Assembly: GCA_016297405.1 (NCBI GenBank)
Contig: JAEDGP010000101.1
Coordinates: 1-5,691 of the forward strand
Direction: 5' to 3'
DNA from: Treponema sp.
Lineage (GTDB): Bacteria > Spirochaetota > Spirochaetia > Treponematales > Treponemataceae
DNA length: 5,691 nucleotides
Shown here: piece by piece, positions 5,357 through 5,691 of the stretch
How the letters are laid out: each line of letters starts with the position of its first letter
Position numbering within the stretch: position 1 is the stretch's first letter
Position numbers and translations under genes: made by a program
The notes under the pieces: generated by a model
Databases searched by the model: none
What the model was told of the DNA's origin: nothing
Seen by the model: the letters and a program-made list of their open reading frames with translations, nothing else

Positions 5357-5365
5357 TGTGGATAA
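5357..5365 (-). promoter_or_regulatory. DnaA box (perfect)
   Basis: TTATCCACA on the minus strand, the strongest DnaA-binding nonamer. It is part of a 12-base exact repeat, TGTGGATAACTT on the plus strand, shared with 5531-5542. Confidence 0.55.
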
Positions 5366-5530
5366 CTTTTTTTAGTGTAAAAACATTTGAATAGTGGATT
5401 TTAAAATTGCACTATATATTTGTTCATTTTTTATTTCTTTGTATTATAAGAAAATAATAATTGATTTAAATCAGATTTTTGTCATTCTGGATATACAGGA
5501 AAACAGGAAGTTTCAAAATGTTTCAAAAAA

Positions 5531-5539
5531 TGTGGATAA
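5531..5539 (-). promoter_or_regulatory. DnaA box (perfect) with adjacent near-match
   Basis: TTATCCACA on the minus strand. Eleven bases on, about one helical turn, is a one-mismatch copy (TTTCCCACA, 5542-5550) in the same orientation. Tandem boxes one turn apart are typical of true DnaA-binding arrays. Confidence 0.55.
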
Positions 5540-5670
5540 CTTGTGGGAAATGAGTGATTCAGGATGAAAAAATGTGCACAACTGGTGTATTTTTTTTCTT
5601 GTTAGTGGGGAAAAAGTGAAGAAAAGAACAGCATGTTGGGATTGTTTTTTTTGATAATCTGAGTGGTTTA

Positions 5671-5691
5671 AAATAAAAGAGGCTGCCCCAA
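5671..5691 (-). terminator. 3' half of an intrinsic terminator cut by the window edge
   Basis: On the minus strand the edge reads TTGGGGCAGCCTC followed by TTTTATTTT, which looks like the descending arm and T-rich tail of a GC-rich terminator whose other arm lies beyond 5691. If so, a gene to the right is also transcribed leftward and ends here. Only half the structure is visible. Confidence 0.4.

Larger units (their letters stand above)
5264..5691. other. AT-rich gene-free spacer with DnaA boxes; candidate replication-related region
   Basis: I see no coding region in these 428 bases. GC is about 27% by hand count and the plus strand has about 83 G to 29 C (5281-5691). It holds two perfect DnaA boxes and one matching the looser TTWTNCACA consensus, all in the same orientation. 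One-mismatch copies are at 5374-5382, 5542-5550 and 5573-5581. Between the two groups is an almost pure A/T stretch (about 5400-5480) that could unwind. These are parts of a bacterial oriC, but no dnaA or dnaN gene is visible and the strand composition does not switch here. A DnaA-titrating or regulatory site, or chance in skewed DNA, remain possible. Confidence 0.35.

Noticed and set aside
5319..5400. Repeat of AGTGGATT at 5319-5326 and 5393-5400, considered as an iteron or operator.
   Set aside because: Only two exact copies with irregular spacing in strongly G/T-biased DNA; it resembles degenerate DnaA boxes more than a separate repeat family.
5611..5680. Plus-strand promoter near the right edge (TTGATA or GATAAT) for a gene such as dnaA to the right.
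   Set aside because: No -35/-10 pair with acceptable spacing could be found, and the half terminator at 5671-5691 points to a leftward gene instead.

Overview
The window looks like chromosomal housekeeping DNA from a spirochaete, most likely a Treponema-like organism. The best taxonomic evidence is the EF-G fragment at the left edge. Its P-loop reads AHIDSGKTT and is followed by an FYCNKIHAIHEV segment, which from memory matches the spirochaetal/mitochondrial-type EF-G of Borrelia and Treponema. Moderate GC in genes, very AT-rich spacers and a strong G-over-C bias on one strand fit this. The genus is an inference.

Layout, left to right; every recognised gene is on the minus strand and so is read right to left. 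(1) 1-221: 5' end of an EF-G gene, cut by the window edge, with a clear Shine-Dalgarno sequence. (2) 222-329: spacer with an AT-rich terminator and a possible EF-G promoter. (3) 330-1028: DTW-domain tRNA aminocarboxypropyltransferase (TapT-like). (4) 1066-2850: exported NagZ-like family 3 glycosidase. (5) 2850-3788: thioredoxin reductase TrxB, whose stop codon overlaps the glycosidase start. (6) 3816-3962: four consecutive stem-loops, two of them good intrinsic terminators. (7) 3966-4037: tRNA-Cys(GCA) with a near-consensus promoter. (8) 4104-4658: small membrane protein of unknown function. (9) 4667-5251: zinc-ribbon NUDIX hydrolase. (10) 5264-5691: about 430 bases without a gene, very AT-rich, with two perfect DnaA boxes, weaker ones, and half of a terminator at the right edge.

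There are probably three transcription units: NUDIX to membrane protein; tRNA-Cys to its own terminator; and trxB to glycosidase to tapT, with an extra promoter before tapT. EF-G follows as a separate unit. The trxB and tapT promoters are both extended -10 elements placed so close to the ATG that the messages should be leaderless or nearly so, and neither gene has a Shine-Dalgarno sequence.

I see no defence system, mobile element, CRISPR array or toxin-antitoxin pair. The points most worth a second look are the DnaA-box-rich spacer (a possible oriC, although the strand composition argues against it), the stem-loop array between tRNA-Cys and trxB (a possible small RNA), and the paired leaderless promoters.
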